Shown in pieces: positions 44,084-53,598 of a stretch of 64,000 nucleotides of DNA. The stretch's first letter is position 1, and each line of letters opens with the position of its first letter. Below the pieces are notes generated by a model. It did no database searches and was not told where the DNA came from. It saw only the letters and a list, made by a program, of their open reading frames with translations. The DNA lies in contig JAKFWO010000034.1 of NCBI GenBank assembly GCA_021731815.1, positions 1 through 64,000 of the forward strand, given 5' to 3'. Origin of the DNA: Hyphomonadaceae bacterium (GTDB taxonomy: Bacteria; Pseudomonadota; Alphaproteobacteria; Caulobacterales; Aquidulcibacteraceae). The position numbers and the translations under genes are program-made.

Positions 44084-44687
44084 TGGATGGTGTGGGAGGC
44101 GGAGTGAGTGGCCCTGTCACGGCCGGGATGTGACGGCACGCTTCGCCGCAGGCGTTTTGTCCGGACCGGATTACTGCTGATCTTCGCAGGCGTTATCGCT
44201 GTCGCAAGAAGCTGATTGAACCGCCCCTGCAATTCCTCCAATCGACAGCAATATTGAGCACCCTGAGGATCAAAATTCGGCACGGAGTTGGGGTTTTACT
44301 GAAATTCAGATTGATTGCCCTATTCAATTTGTCCATGCCGTGGAGTGAAAAAGTAACCTTAAAGTTAAAATTAAATTTGAAGATATTCTCATTCTTCAAT
44401 CTTCGCTCGGATTTTTCCAGATCAAGCTATGAAGCTTACCCTTGTTGAATATGGTTACTTCGACAGCCCTCACCATAGATGTATGGATGAACAAGGAACC
44501 TGTTTTGATCCGAAGATTGAATAACCTCAGATCCAGTTCAGAAGAAAGCCCGGTTCCACCTTTCCTGAATACACGCCAGAGCGCGTTCAGAAAAAGTGGG
44601 ATCCGGTTTTCGCCTGAACGCGCTCTAAATCATTGAATCCGAGCATTTTTAATTCAGACATTCGGCTCGGATTTCCTTGAAAATACT
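44084..44687. other. Long gene-poor, AT-rich intergenic stretch
   Basis: About 600 bases between the convergent phoD and herA-like genes. The part 44190-44520 is visibly AT-rich compared with its surroundings, including ttaaagttaaaattaaattt at 44358. It contains only tiny frames; the best is a 31-codon frame at 44429-44524 starting MKLTLVEYGYFDSPHH, with no Shine-Dalgarno. The 3' part holds a dispersed palindrome (44578-44626) and a hairpin with arms aatccgagc (44636-44644) and gctcggatt (44665-44673), which may end herA transcription. Confidence 0.6.
44578..44626. repeat. Dispersed intergenic palindrome
   Basis: Arms agagcgcgttcag (44578-44590) and ctgaacgcgctct (44614-44626) are exactly complementary. 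The centre aaaaagtgggatccggtttt also has the form I recall from the abundant intergenic palindromes of Rhizobiales and other alphaproteobacteria. It lies outside genes. Confidence 0.85.
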
Positions 44688-46208
44688 CTAGCGCCGCCGG
44701 CGCCCGCCCAATACGCCGCGGGTGATTTCCCTTGTGATCTGGCTGCCGGCCTGGCGCAAGACGGATTTCATGAAGGTTTCGAACATGCCCTGACGGCGTG
44801 AGCCGCCATTGCTGCGTGTCCCGCCAGCTCCGCGCGATTTCGTACCCGTTTCCTTCCCGACTTTGGCGCGGACGGCTTCTTTGGCTGCGTGTTCGGCCTC
44901 CCGGTCCGCAGCGGCGTCCGCTTTTTCCTTGCGCTGCGACAGCTTTTCGTGGGCGCTTTCGCGATCCAGCATCGTGTCATATTTTCCGGCGACCGGGCTC
45001 TGCCGTTGAATGGCCACGCGTTCGGCCGCGCTGAGCGGGCCGAGCCGCGCCTCTGGCGGGCGAATTTTCGTGCGCTCGACAATGCCGGGTGTCCCCTTTT
45101 CGTCGAGTGTCGAGACCAGTGCCTCGCCGACTTCCAGCGTGGTGATCGCCGCCTCGGTGCTGAAGGCCGGATTGGGCCGGAACGAGGCCGCTGCAATCCT
45201 CACTGCTTTGGTTTCGGACGGCGTATAGGCGCGCAAGGCGTGCTGCACACGGTTCGACAATTGGGCGAGCACGGTTTCCGGCACATCCTGCGGATTCTGC
45301 GTGACGAAATAGATGCCGACGCCTTTGGAACGGATGAGCCGCACCACTTGCTCGATCTTGTCGAGCAGGGCCTTGGGCGCATCCTTGAACAGCAAATGCG
45401 CTTCGTCGAAGAAGAAGACGAGCTTCGGCTTGTCGGGATCGCCGATTTCAGGCAGGCGCTCGAACAATTCCGACATCAGCCACAACAGAAAAGTCGAATA
45501 TAGCCGCGGGCTTCCGATCAGTCGGTCGGCGGCCAACACATTGACGAATCCATGCCCATTGGCATCGGTGCGGATGAAATCGGCGAGATCGAGTGCCGGC
45601 TCGCCAAAGAATTGCGCGGCATCGCCCATGTCGAGCTGCAACAATTTCCGCTGGATGGCCGCTGCGGTGGTCGGTTGCACGAGGCCGTAGCGCTTTGACA
45701 CCTCCTGGGCGTTCTCGGCTACATGCCGGATCAGGGTCTTGAGGTCGTCGAAATTGAGGAGTTCCAGACCCTCGATGTCGGCAAGGTGGAAGGCGACATT
45801 GAGCACGCCCTCCTGGGCATCCGACAATTCCAGAATCCGCGCGAGCAGGACCGGGCCGAGATCCGACATCGTGGCCCGCAGGGGATGGCCCTGGGCACCA
45901 TAGAGGTCCCAGAACATCACCGGCGGCGCGCGACAGGCGTAATCGCTGATCCCGAGTTCCGTGGCGCGGGCAGTGAAACGCTCATGAAGCTTGCCTTTGG
46001 GATCGCCGGGAAGGGCAATCCCGGCAAGGTCGCCCCTCACATCGGCGGCAAAGACCGGAACCCCGGCGCGCGAAAAGGCTTCGGCCAGCACCTGCAGGGT
46101 GACCGTCTTGCCGGTGCCGGTCGCGCCCGCGATCAGGCCATGGCGATTGGCGCGCCGCAGCACGAGATGCTGCGGATTCGGACCGCCCAGAAAAATCGTG
46201 TCACTCAT
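44688..46208 (-). CDS. HerA/YjgR-like ATPase (DUF853)
   Basis: A 506-residue FtsK/HerA-type P-loop ATPase from ATG 46208 (GGAGGGG upstream). Walker A is AGATGTGKTVTLQ (near 27-39), and Walker B is LVFFFDEAHLLF. The C-terminal ~200 residues match DUF853: EQVVRLIRSKGVGIYFVTQNP, LAQLSNRVQHALRAYTP and GIVERTKIRPPEARLGPL. The last 90 residues are basic and Ala/Arg-rich. E. coli YjgR has no firm role; HerA relatives act in DNA end processing or phage defence. No NurA or defence gene adjoins it, so a housekeeping role is more likely. Confidence 0.88.
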   Translation of the reverse strand: MSDTIFLGGPNPQHLVLRRANRHGLIAGATGTGKTVTLQVLAEAFSRAGVPVFAADVRGDLAGIALPGDPKGKLHERFTARATELGISDYACRAPPVMFWDLYGAQGHPLRATMSDLGPVLLARILELSDAQEGVLNVAFHLADIEGLELLNFDDLKTLIRHVAENAQEVSKRYGLVQPTTAAAIQRKLLQLDMGDAAQFFGEPALDLADFIRTDANGHGFVNVLAADRLIGSPRLYSTFLLWLMSELFERLPEIGDPDKPKLVFFFDEAHLLFKDAPKALLDKIEQVVRLIRSKGVGIYFVTQNPQDVPETVLAQLSNRVQHALRAYTPSETKAVRIAAASFRPNPAFSTEAAITTLEVGEALVSTLDEKGTPGIVERTKIRPPEARLGPLSAAERVAIQRQSPVAGKYDTMLDRESAHEKLSQRKEKADAAADREAEHAAKEAVRAKVGKETGTKSRGAGGTRSNGGSRRQGMFETFMKSVLRQAGSQITREITRGVLGGRRRR

Positions 46209-46438
46209 GGTTTCCCCTCCGGGGTCTTTTCCCGTGGGCTTCCGGTCCGACGGAATTCGGAAGCACCGATTCGCAGGCCAACCTAGAGGCTTTTCCGATC
46301 GAATGGAATCATTCTTCGGGACAAAAGCGTCAGTCAGGAATCTCCCCGGCAGCGATCCCTCGCCACCCGGATTAACCGTCTCTTTACCGGATCGCCCGCT
46401 CCGTAAAGCCTGAATGAAAGATGACAGGAGCCGGAAAC

Positions 46439-47380
46439 GTGAGCGAAGCGGGCGGACCAATATCCGGTGCCCCGGGGTTCAGCGGCACGGTGACCGGCGG
46501 TAAACAGGCCACACCGGCGCGGTTGAGCCCGGAGCGCGCCGCGATCGAGACCGCCGCGCGGGAATCCGGCGTCGATTTCGGGCATTTGCTGCGCACCGCG
46601 GCTGCCGAGAGCGGGCTCGATGCCAAAGCGCGTAACCGGGGATCCACCGCCACCGGCCTGTTCCAGTTCATCGACCGGACCTGGCTCGACCTTGTCCGCC
46701 GGCACGGGGCTGAACTCGGGCTCGCGGCGCAGGCCAGCCAGATTCGCGATACCGCCCATGGGCCCGTCGTCCGCGATTCACGGGCAAAAGCCGCCATCCT
46801 CAATCTGCGCAAGGACCCGGCGATCGCCTCCGCCGCGGCGGCGATCTTTACCCGCGAAAATGCCGGTCATCTGTCGCGTGAGGGCGCATCCGTGAGCGGG
46901 GGCGCACTCTATGCCGCCCATCTGCTTGGGGCGGGGGGCGCGTCGCGGATCCTTGCTGCGGCCGAGGAAAATCCACATCAGCGCGCTGCCAGCCTGTTAC
47001 CCGCTGCCGCCCGCGGCAACCGCGCCTTGTTCTATGACGAGGGCCGGGCGCTGACCGTTCGCGAATTCGTCGATCGGCTGGAAGCCCGTTTCGGCACGGA
47101 ATCGGTGGCGGGCTTCGGCGCAGGGCCCGCGGATGATCCGCCCGACCAATCCCCGCCACATCTGCGTCAAACACACGATTTCGCGGCCTCTGAAGCCTTT
47201 GTCACGGCCAATCGCTTCGATATTCGCGCCACCCAATCCATTGCGCCCACGCTCGCTCTCCTCCTGCTGCAGGATGTGTCGCATGGCGATATCAACCGGC
47301 TTGGAACCTCGCCCGACGAATCCGCGCAGGATCCGACCCGCGGAATTCTGCACCGCCCGGCCAGCGAATATCAGGGCTGA
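46439..47380 (+). CDS. Lytic transglycosylase (SLT-type domain)
   Basis: A 313-residue protein with a lysozyme-like SLT domain at about 25-200. The catalytic glutamate is in TAAAESGLDAKARN, followed by the STATGLFQFIDRTWLDLV block. No signal peptide is evident, which suggests export through another route or a flagellar role. I set the start at GTG 46439, because AGGAG ends 9 bases upstream; the in-frame ATG at 46421 has no such site. The C-terminal 100 residues are unmatched. Confidence 0.82.
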   Translation: MSEAGGPISGAPGFSGTVTGGKQATPARLSPERAAIETAARESGVDFGHLLRTAAAESGLDAKARNRGSTATGLFQFIDRTWLDLVRRHGAELGLAAQASQIRDTAHGPVVRDSRAKAAILNLRKDPAIASAAAAIFTRENAGHLSREGASVSGGALYAAHLLGAGGASRILAAAEENPHQRAASLLPAAARGNRALFYDEGRALTVREFVDRLEARFGTESVAGFGAGPADDPPDQSPPHLRQTHDFAASEAFVTANRFDIRATQSIAPTLALLLLQDVSHGDINRLGTSPDESAQDPTRGILHRPASEYQG

Positions 47381-47524
47381 TACCGCTATCCCACCCGGCC
47401 GGACAGGCTTTAAAAAAGCTTTCCAAATCCAGGCAATTGCGCGTGATCACCTGCACGTGATCTTAAAACCGAATTGCTAAAGGTGCCCCTGCATTCTGCC
47501 CTAACAGAAGTCAGGAGCCCGGTG

Positions 47525-47824
47525 ATGGCGAAGAATTCCACATTCAAATTTCTCATGCTTGCCGCCGCAATGGCGAGCTTTGGCGCGACAGCTTTCGCCT
47601 CCGGCACCGTTTCGGGTGCCGGCGGTGCCGATGCCTATGCCCGCGGCAAGGCGGTGTTTGCGCGCAAGGTAACCTGCGCCGATTGCCCGCTCGCTTCCGG
47701 GGTCGAAACCCCCGAGGCCGCCAAATCGGCGCTGGCGCGTATCGATGCCGGCGAATTCGGCCTCGATGACGGCGAACGCAAGGCCGTCAAGGAATTCATG
47801 AATCGTCGCTTCAAGCTCGCCTGA
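47525..47824 (+). CDS. Small secreted protein of unknown function
   Basis: A 99-residue protein with a signal peptide (MAKNSTFKFLMLAAAMASFG, ending TAFA). The mature part holds a CADC motif (TCADCPLASGVETP) and a charged helical C-terminus. ATG 47525 is supported by AGGAG 7 bases upstream. It is not a haem c motif, since no CxxCH is present. I do not recognise the family. It precedes the outer-membrane protein gene by 203 bases in the same direction. Confidence 0.6.
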   Translation: MAKNSTFKFLMLAAAMASFGATAFASGTVSGAGGADAYARGKAVFARKVTCADCPLASGVETPEAAKSALARIDAGEFGLDDGERKAVKEFMNRRFKLA

Positions 47825-48027
47825 GATTTGGATCGAGAGGCCAGCCCGCTTCGGCACGACCGGATTCCGGCGTGCCCGGAGCGGGACTGGAAACGGGATG
47901 GATGCGTGTCTGACATTTCGGCCGGATTCCGGCCGGGGGCGGCATGCATGGGTGGTGGTGAGGCGGGTCGCGTGTGGCGGCTCTGAGCGCCATTTTTGCG
48001 CGCCTCGATCTTTCATGAGGGAAAACA

Positions 48028-48870
48028 ATGTCCATACGTTCACTTATGGTCGCCGCTCTGGCGATGTGCAGCTCGGTGCCGGCCTTTGCGACGGGCACTT
48101 CGCCCTGGCTTCCGGCACCGCGTGCCACCCATGTCCAGTTCGAATATTTCCGCCAGAGCGCGGATGAATTATTCGTGGGCGAGGTCCGGGTGGGGCTTCC
48201 CGGCGATCTCGAGCAAAATGCGTATTTTTTCAGCGCCGAACGGGGCATCACCGACAAATTCGCCATCGATGGCCGCATTGGATATTCGAGCACCCGCTTT
48301 GCGCCTTTCTTGTCCAGCCTGGGCGGTTCAGGACGCCAGGGGGTCACCGATTTCCATCTCGGCCTGCGCTATAATGTGGCCGATGAGGCGCTCGGGGCAC
48401 CTGCGACGCTGACCCTGCGCGCTGCCGGCATCATTTCCGGCATTTATGAGCCGGGCGTGATCGACGCGGTTGGCGATTCGGCATCGGGGGCAGAATTCGG
48501 CTTCCTGGTCGGCAAGATCCTTGGCGGCAAATTTTCGGTCGGTCTCAATGCATTGGCCCGGATCCGGGCCAATAATGTCCCTCCCGAGTTCGATCTTTCG
48601 GCCTATGGCGGTTATTCGGTGACCGAACGGATCACAGTGTTCGGCGGCCTGCAATTCGTGAACGCGTTCGCCAATCTCGACATTGGCGATCCCGATTTTA
48701 CGCCGGCGCGTTTTCCCGAAGTCGAAGAGGATTTCGCCGACTGGACGGCCGGCGCTTCCATCCGCCTGCCCAAAAAGGTCAATCTTTCCGGGTCGTTCGG
48801 ACAAAAGTTTGCGGGCTCCAACACGACGCGGAGCAATTTCTTCCGGATCGCGCTCGGCTATTCCTTCTGA
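48028..48870 (+). CDS. Outer-membrane beta-barrel protein
   Basis: A 280-residue exported protein: signal peptide MSIRSLMVAALAMCSSVPAFA, then alternating short hydrophobic and polar strands with frequent Gly and aromatic ends, finishing FFRIALGYSF with a terminal phenylalanine, the usual BAM-targeting signal. It is probably a 12-stranded barrel of the transporter or channel type. No substrate is evident. Confidence 0.7.
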   Translation: MSIRSLMVAALAMCSSVPAFATGTSPWLPAPRATHVQFEYFRQSADELFVGEVRVGLPGDLEQNAYFFSAERGITDKFAIDGRIGYSSTRFAPFLSSLGGSGRQGVTDFHLGLRYNVADEALGAPATLTLRAAGIISGIYEPGVIDAVGDSASGAEFGFLVGKILGGKFSVGLNALARIRANNVPPEFDLSAYGGYSVTERITVFGGLQFVNAFANLDIGDPDFTPARFPEVEEDFADWTAGASIRLPKKVNLSGSFGQKFAGSNTTRSNFFRIALGYSF

Positions 48871-48894
48871 GGTCGCAAAGAGTGATCGGCGGGA

Positions 48895-49191
48895 TCAGAT
48901 CTCGCCGATCACCGACAGATAAAGGTCGAGGATCGCTTCCTGCTCGGCCCGTTCGTCGCGGTCAAGCTTGCGCAGCCGGACAACCTGGCGGATTGCCTTG
49001 ACATCGAAGCCAAGCGATTTGGCCTCGCCATAGGTGTCCTTGATATCGGCGGCGACAGCAGCCTTGTCTTCCTCCAGCCTCTCGATCCGTGCAATGAATT
49101 GCTTGAGCTTTTCACGCGATGATTCCGTGAGATGCTGGGGGGCGGCGTCGACAGCATCTTCGACACCGGACGCAAAGGGGATGACGGCCAT
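48895..49191 (-). CDS. gapR: DUF2312 nucleoid-associated protein GapR
   Basis: A 98-residue coiled-coil protein. KLKQFIARIERLEEDKAAVAAD and GFDVKAIRQVVRLRKLDRDERAEQEAILDLYLS match DUF2312. In Caulobacter, GapR is an essential clamp that binds overtwisted, AT-rich DNA ahead of forks and RNA polymerase and stimulates type II topoisomerases. Single gene, convergent with the outer-membrane protein gene. Confidence 0.93.
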   Translation of the reverse strand: MAVIPFASGVEDAVDAAPQHLTESSREKLKQFIARIERLEEDKAAVAADIKDTYGEAKSLGFDVKAIRQVVRLRKLDRDERAEQEAILDLYLSVIGEI

Positions 49192-49364
49192 GGGAATCCT
49201 GATCCGGTGAAAGAAGGCGGGCAGGCGCGAATCGCCCCCGCATCGGGAACTCTAGAACCCATGGCAGCGGAAGTGGAGTCCGGTCTTTTACCCGGATAAG
49301 TCCCAAAGCATTGAATTCGGGGATGCCCGAAATCCGGTCCGGGCAGGATTCTGTTGAAAAATCC

Positions 49365-50294
49365 CTACAGGAAATTGACCAGCGACAATTCCTGGATCTG
49401 GCTGAACACCGACGCCGAGGCCTGAAACTGGGTCCGCGCCTGCGACAGGCGCGCGGCGACTTCGGCGAGATCGACTTCGGCGATCTCGCCGGCCACCCCG
49501 GTCAGCAAAGTGACGGAGGTGCGCTGGCTGACCTCCAGCCGACCAAGCCGCGCCTGCTGGATGCCGTTTTCGGCCTGGGCTGCACGCAGGCCATCGGCCG
49601 CATTTGACACCAGTGCGATTTCGGCGGTCAGGAAATCGCGCTGGGCTGGCGTCAGCGGGCGCCCGAGTGTCGGGTTGGTTTCGATGAATTGCTGCACGCG
49701 CTGGAAGGATAGGAAAAGATCGCGGCCGATCTCGCGTCCGAACGGCGCGGGCGTGATGGTGACCGCCTCATCCACCCGAATGGCCTGCAATTGATCGGCA
49801 TTGTCGAACAGGGTGTCGATATTGCCGAGTGCAGCCGGTGTGGTCAGATCCGACAATTGCGTTGCCAGAACCGGATCGATATCGGTCGAGGTGCCGTTGA
49901 ACAGGCTGCGGCCGGCATAACGCAGATTGAGCCCCTGACGCGCGGTCTCGAAGGAATCGAGCAGGGCATCGCCGACGAAACTGCCATCGTCGAGCGTCAG
50001 GGCTTCGGTCAATTGCTGTTGCAGTCCGGCAGCGGCACTGGTGGTGCGGTCAAGCGCCAGATCCTGCTGGGCCAGCCGGTTGGTGAGTTCCCGGCCGAGG
50101 TCGAGAAAACTCTGGGCGCGTGCCCGCAAATTATTGACGCCGATCAGGGTCTCCGACGTGCGGCCAAAGCCCTGAAGGTCATCGGCAATGGTTTGCTGCG
50201 CAGTCTGCCTCTGGGCCTCGACAAAGGCTGCCTGGGTGCGGGCAAGTCCCGACAGGGCCTGGCGGGCGAAGGTCTCGGTGGCGATGCGGGTCAT
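49365..50294 (-). CDS. flgL: Flagellar hook-associated protein 3
   Basis: A 309-residue hook-filament junction protein. The flagellin-like N-terminal helix (TRIATETFARQALSGLARTQ) and C-terminal helix (AARLSQARTQFQASASVFSQIQELSLVNFL) form the coiled-coil D0/D1 domains expected for FlgL. It is 50 bases downstream of flgK on the same strand, the normal order. Confidence 0.9.
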   Translation of the reverse strand: MTRIATETFARQALSGLARTQAAFVEAQRQTAQQTIADDLQGFGRTSETLIGVNNLRARAQSFLDLGRELTNRLAQQDLALDRTTSAAAGLQQQLTEALTLDDGSFVGDALLDSFETARQGLNLRYAGRSLFNGTSTDIDPVLATQLSDLTTPAALGNIDTLFDNADQLQAIRVDEAVTITPAPFGREIGRDLFLSFQRVQQFIETNPTLGRPLTPAQRDFLTAEIALVSNAADGLRAAQAENGIQQARLGRLEVSQRTSVTLLTGVAGEIAEVDLAEVAARLSQARTQFQASASVFSQIQELSLVNFL

Positions 50295-50344
50295 GGCATG
50301 TCCTTAATTCTGTTGGTCGTCAAACCGGCGCGATCCCGCCCCGG

Positions 50345-52438
50345 TCAGGCCCCGATCTGGAGCAGGGTCTGGAGAAGTTCGTCCGCCGCCTGGATAAGCC
50401 GCGCGGCTGCGGCAAAGGATTGCTGGAATTGTGTCAGGCGCACCAGTTCCTCGTCGAGATTGACGCCTTCGATAGAGGTGCGGCGCGAAATCGCCTCTTC
50501 CGACAATGCCAGCGCTCCGTCGCGATTGCGCTCGGCGGCGGCCGCGCGCTCCCCGGCCTCGCCCGCCAGCCGCGCGGCGAAATCGGCGATCGTGGACGTC
50601 GAGGCCGAAAAGCCCTCGGGGGAAAAGAGGCGGGAGGTTTCGAAGGCGGCGGCCAGCGCATTGGCACCGCTACCGTCGCCCGGCGTCAGGACCCGGTTTC
50701 CGGGCACGGCCCCGGTCAGGGCCGGCACCCCGGCAGCCAGCAGATTCCGGTTGGCCTGAATATCGGCGCGAACTTCAAGCCCGGATACACGTGTGTCGCG
50801 CGAGGCCCGCGACAGGCCGAAAAAGGAGGACAGGGTCAGCCCCGTATCGCCGCGCACGCTGGAATCGCTGGTCACCGCAAGCCGAAATCCGCTTTGCCCG
50901 GCCAGAGGCGTGGCCAGCACTTCGCCCTCGGCGCTCAGGCTGAACGCGAAACTGGAATTGAGCGCGGGATCGGCATTCAGCGCAGTGACAAATCCCTGCA
51001 CGGTCAATCCGGCCGGCGAGATCACGGTCGAACTGCGCACCGCCCCCTGCGCCGACCGCACTTCAAGCGCGAGCGTTCCCGATGTGACACCAAGGCTGTC
51101 GGTTCCCGCGGCACCCGTCTCGAAAAAGATCGGCGTGGAGCTCGAAACCAGATCATTCAATCCGAAAAACTGCGAGAAGCCCCGGCCCGCGCGATCAGAC
51201 ACCGGCGCGGTCGCATCGGCGACCACGATTCCATTTCCCGCCGCGCCGGCCGAAATTGTCAGCCGGCCATTGGCAAAGCTGGCGGTTGCGGCTCCGCCCA
51301 GAGCGGTGTTGATGGCCGTGACAGCGTCGTTGACATTGGCGAGGGTCGAGAGGTCGATATCGGCGCTCGCCACCAGATTTCCGGCATTGTTCACCACCGC
51401 GACGGTGGTCCGCCCGGTAAAACCCAGCGAATTGGTGGCAAGCAATCCGGTATTGCGCCCATTGAGCACCGCGGGCGGTGGCAAGCTTGCCGCGGAATTA
51501 TGGGCGGCGTTCAGCGCATCGGCGAGGCCAGCGGCGAGCTCCGACAGACCGGCGCGCAAAGCCGGCAATTCGCGGTCGCGCGCATCGATCAGCCCGCGCA
51601 ATTCGCCGCCCCCGATCGAGTTCTGCACCGGGCGGACGCTTGCCCCCTGCACATTGGGCGGAACGATTCCGATCTCGCCAAATTCCTGATTGGCATTGGC
51701 GGTTCCGCCGGCATAGACGAATTGCGCGGGCTCCTCGCCCAGCAGCAAAATGCCGTCCACGGTGCGGATTTCGACCCCGCCCAACCCCCGCGGCGTGGTG
51801 CGCAGATCGACGAGGCGCGACAATTCGTCGATCGCCAGACGCTGCTGGGTCTCGACGCCCGAGGCATCCTGGCCCGTCGCGGTGAAGCGGACGATCTCGC
51901 GGTTGAGATCGGCGATGCGGGTGAGCAAGCCATTGGCCCGGTTGACACCTGATACGAGGCGCGCATCGGCCTCCCGCGCCAGCGCATCGAGACTGCCCGA
52001 GACCGTGCGCAGATTGGCGAGGGTCTCCTGGAGATTATTGATCGCGGTCGCCCGGCGTGGGGCGCTCGCCGGATCGGCAGTGAGATCGGTGAAGGCCGTG
52101 AACAAGGCGTCGAGCCGGTTGAACACCGAGCCGGGCTGGGAGGGATCACCGAAATTGGCCTGGGCGCGGTTGAGAAATTCGGCCGCGGTCTCATTGGCCG
52201 AAGCCCCGGCCTGGGCGCGCAACACGCTGTTTTGCAAAAAGCGATCGGCCGTGCGCCGGATGCTACCGACATCCACCCCGCCAGTGCCGCCGGCCAGTAC
52301 CCGCGGTTCGAATACGGCGTCCTGACGCACATAGCCTGGCGATCCGACATTGGAGATGTTGGTCGAGGTGATCCGTAATGCTTCCTGATTGGCAAACAGC
52401 GCCGAGGTCGCATTGGAGAAAATGGACGAAATGGTCAT
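50345..52438 (-). CDS. flgK: Flagellar hook-associated protein 1
   Basis: A 697-residue protein that joins the hook to FlgL and the filament. The N-terminal rod-type motif is clear (ALFANQEALRITSTNISNVGSPGYVRQ), and the C-terminal helix EELVRLTQFQQSFAAAARLIQAADEL closes the D0 domain. It is longer than the enterobacterial protein (about 550) because of an expanded middle. First gene of flgK-flgL. Confidence 0.94.
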   Translation of the reverse strand: MTISSIFSNATSALFANQEALRITSTNISNVGSPGYVRQDAVFEPRVLAGGTGGVDVGSIRRTADRFLQNSVLRAQAGASANETAAEFLNRAQANFGDPSQPGSVFNRLDALFTAFTDLTADPASAPRRATAINNLQETLANLRTVSGSLDALAREADARLVSGVNRANGLLTRIADLNREIVRFTATGQDASGVETQQRLAIDELSRLVDLRTTPRGLGGVEIRTVDGILLLGEEPAQFVYAGGTANANQEFGEIGIVPPNVQGASVRPVQNSIGGGELRGLIDARDRELPALRAGLSELAAGLADALNAAHNSAASLPPPAVLNGRNTGLLATNSLGFTGRTTVAVVNNAGNLVASADIDLSTLANVNDAVTAINTALGGAATASFANGRLTISAGAAGNGIVVADATAPVSDRAGRGFSQFFGLNDLVSSSTPIFFETGAAGTDSLGVTSGTLALEVRSAQGAVRSSTVISPAGLTVQGFVTALNADPALNSSFAFSLSAEGEVLATPLAGQSGFRLAVTSDSSVRGDTGLTLSSFFGLSRASRDTRVSGLEVRADIQANRNLLAAGVPALTGAVPGNRVLTPGDGSGANALAAAFETSRLFSPEGFSASTSTIADFAARLAGEAGERAAAAERNRDGALALSEEAISRRTSIEGVNLDEELVRLTQFQQSFAAAARLIQAADELLQTLLQIGA

Positions 52439-52791
52439 GCGTGAATTCCGTCATCCACGACAGAGGCCCGGTGCCGATTAACCTTGCAGCGGGAGATTCC
52501 TGCCGCCATGCAGGCAAAATCTGCCGGGGCGCAGCCCCCGACAAACAGATCTGCTTTTGTGGTAAAATATTGAATTGTAGAACTTTGTTGAGAAAAAGAC
52601 ATCGCTCTGCTCCCTGGCTTTTGGGATAATCGGCGGAAGCTTCGCAATTTACGGACCACGGAAAAGAGAACGAACGGCACCTCGGACCGACTGGTTGCTC
52701 TGCCTTTGACTTCCCCGCCGGGCAAAGCAATCTTAATCAGGGACATGGCAAGATCGCCGGAACCAATGCTCTACCCACCGGGATTTCCGCC
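52439..52791. other. Divergent intergenic region upstream of flgK
   Basis: About 350 bases between flgK and the FliL-like gene. It contains an AT-rich block at 52540-52605 and otherwise nothing gene-like. I could not fit a sigma-54 or sigma-28 flagellar promoter with correct spacing. Confidence 0.45.
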
Positions 52792-53274
52792 ATGTCCGAA
52801 CCAATGTCCCCCAATGCCTTCCGGAATTTGATGTGGTTTCCGGCATTGGCTCTGGCGCTTGCATTTGCGCCTCTCGCGCATGCTTCCGGGGGCGGAAAGA
52901 AAGCGGCACCCGCCGCCAATCCGGTATCTCCGCAGCAAAAACGCATCACATCGAGCGAAAATTATGTGGCGGTGCCTGGCCTGATCGCCGCGATCGCCGT
53001 CAATTACCGGTTTTCTGGCCTGTTGCAGGTGGAAGCCGGGCTCGACATTCCAGATGCGAAAGCCCGCACGCGGGCCGGGCAATCCATGCCGCGGCTGCGC
53101 GATTCCATGCGCACGGCGGTCGCTGATTATGTCGGCAATTTCTATACCGCCGGGACGGCACCCGATCCCGCCCAGATCAAGCGGCGCCTGCAAAACGCGG
53201 TCGATGCCATATTGGGGCCGAAAATCGCAACCGTGACTTTGGCCGTGGTGATGATTCAACCCGGGCGCCAGTGA
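52792..53274 (+). CDS. Exported FliL-like / Tat-signal-type protein near flagellar genes
   Basis: A 160-residue protein with an N-terminal hydrophobic signal (LMWFPALALALAFAPLAHASGG) and a mature domain with alternating helix and strand (ENYVAVPGLIAAIAV, MPRLRDSMRTAVADYV, LQNAVDAILGPKIATVTLAVVMIQP). The last segment resembles the C-terminal part of FliL-like stator-associated proteins, and the gene is divergent from flgK. The family is not certain. Its likely place is the periplasm or inner membrane. Confidence 0.5.
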   Translation: MSEPMSPNAFRNLMWFPALALALAFAPLAHASGGGKKAAPAANPVSPQQKRITSSENYVAVPGLIAAIAVNYRFSGLLQVEAGLDIPDAKARTRAGQSMPRLRDSMRTAVADYVGNFYTAGTAPDPAQIKRRLQNAVDAILGPKIATVTLAVVMIQPGRQ

Positions 53275-53598
53275 GCGGCCGGGGCATTCGATCGAAAGCC
53301 TTTGCAAAGGAGAAATGCATCACCGACTTCGCCGCGAGCGTCGTCCTCGCCGGTCTCTGCATCGCTCACCACAAGGGTTTGTCGACATTTATCTCAACCA
53401 CAGGATCATTGCGGCGGAGAAGGCGGCTGATTCCAGTCCCCGCGCCTGCCCATTTGGCGGACCATCTGGTGCACCCGCGACCAGACGCACGCCGCCTGCG
53501 GCCGTGACAAGCCCCGCGACAAGGCCTGCCACGAGATGGGTGCGCGCCTGCTGCGCTTCGAGCGAGAGGGATTTGCCGACGGAGCGCCCCTTTCGGAA
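53275..53598. other. Intergenic region with an open stretch after the lactonase stop
   Basis: About 320 bases between convergent genes. On the minus strand, in the same frame as the lactonase and directly after its TGA, 70 codons stay open to a TAA at 53391-53389 (reading VGKSLSLEAQQARTHLVAG and on). There is no ATG start and no recognised domain. Confidence 0.4.

Noticed and set aside
44193-44448. Two overlapping 64-68 codon frames in the AT-rich island
   Set aside because: They lie on opposite strands over the same low-complexity DNA, have no Shine-Dalgarno and show no domain.
44688-46208. HerA-type defence system
   Set aside because: The protein is the DUF853/YjgR form without a NurA, Sir2 or other partner gene, so a defence island is not supported.
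52500-52560. Possible sigma-54 promoter for flgK
   Set aside because: The GG and GC elements on the minus strand are 10 bases apart instead of 12.
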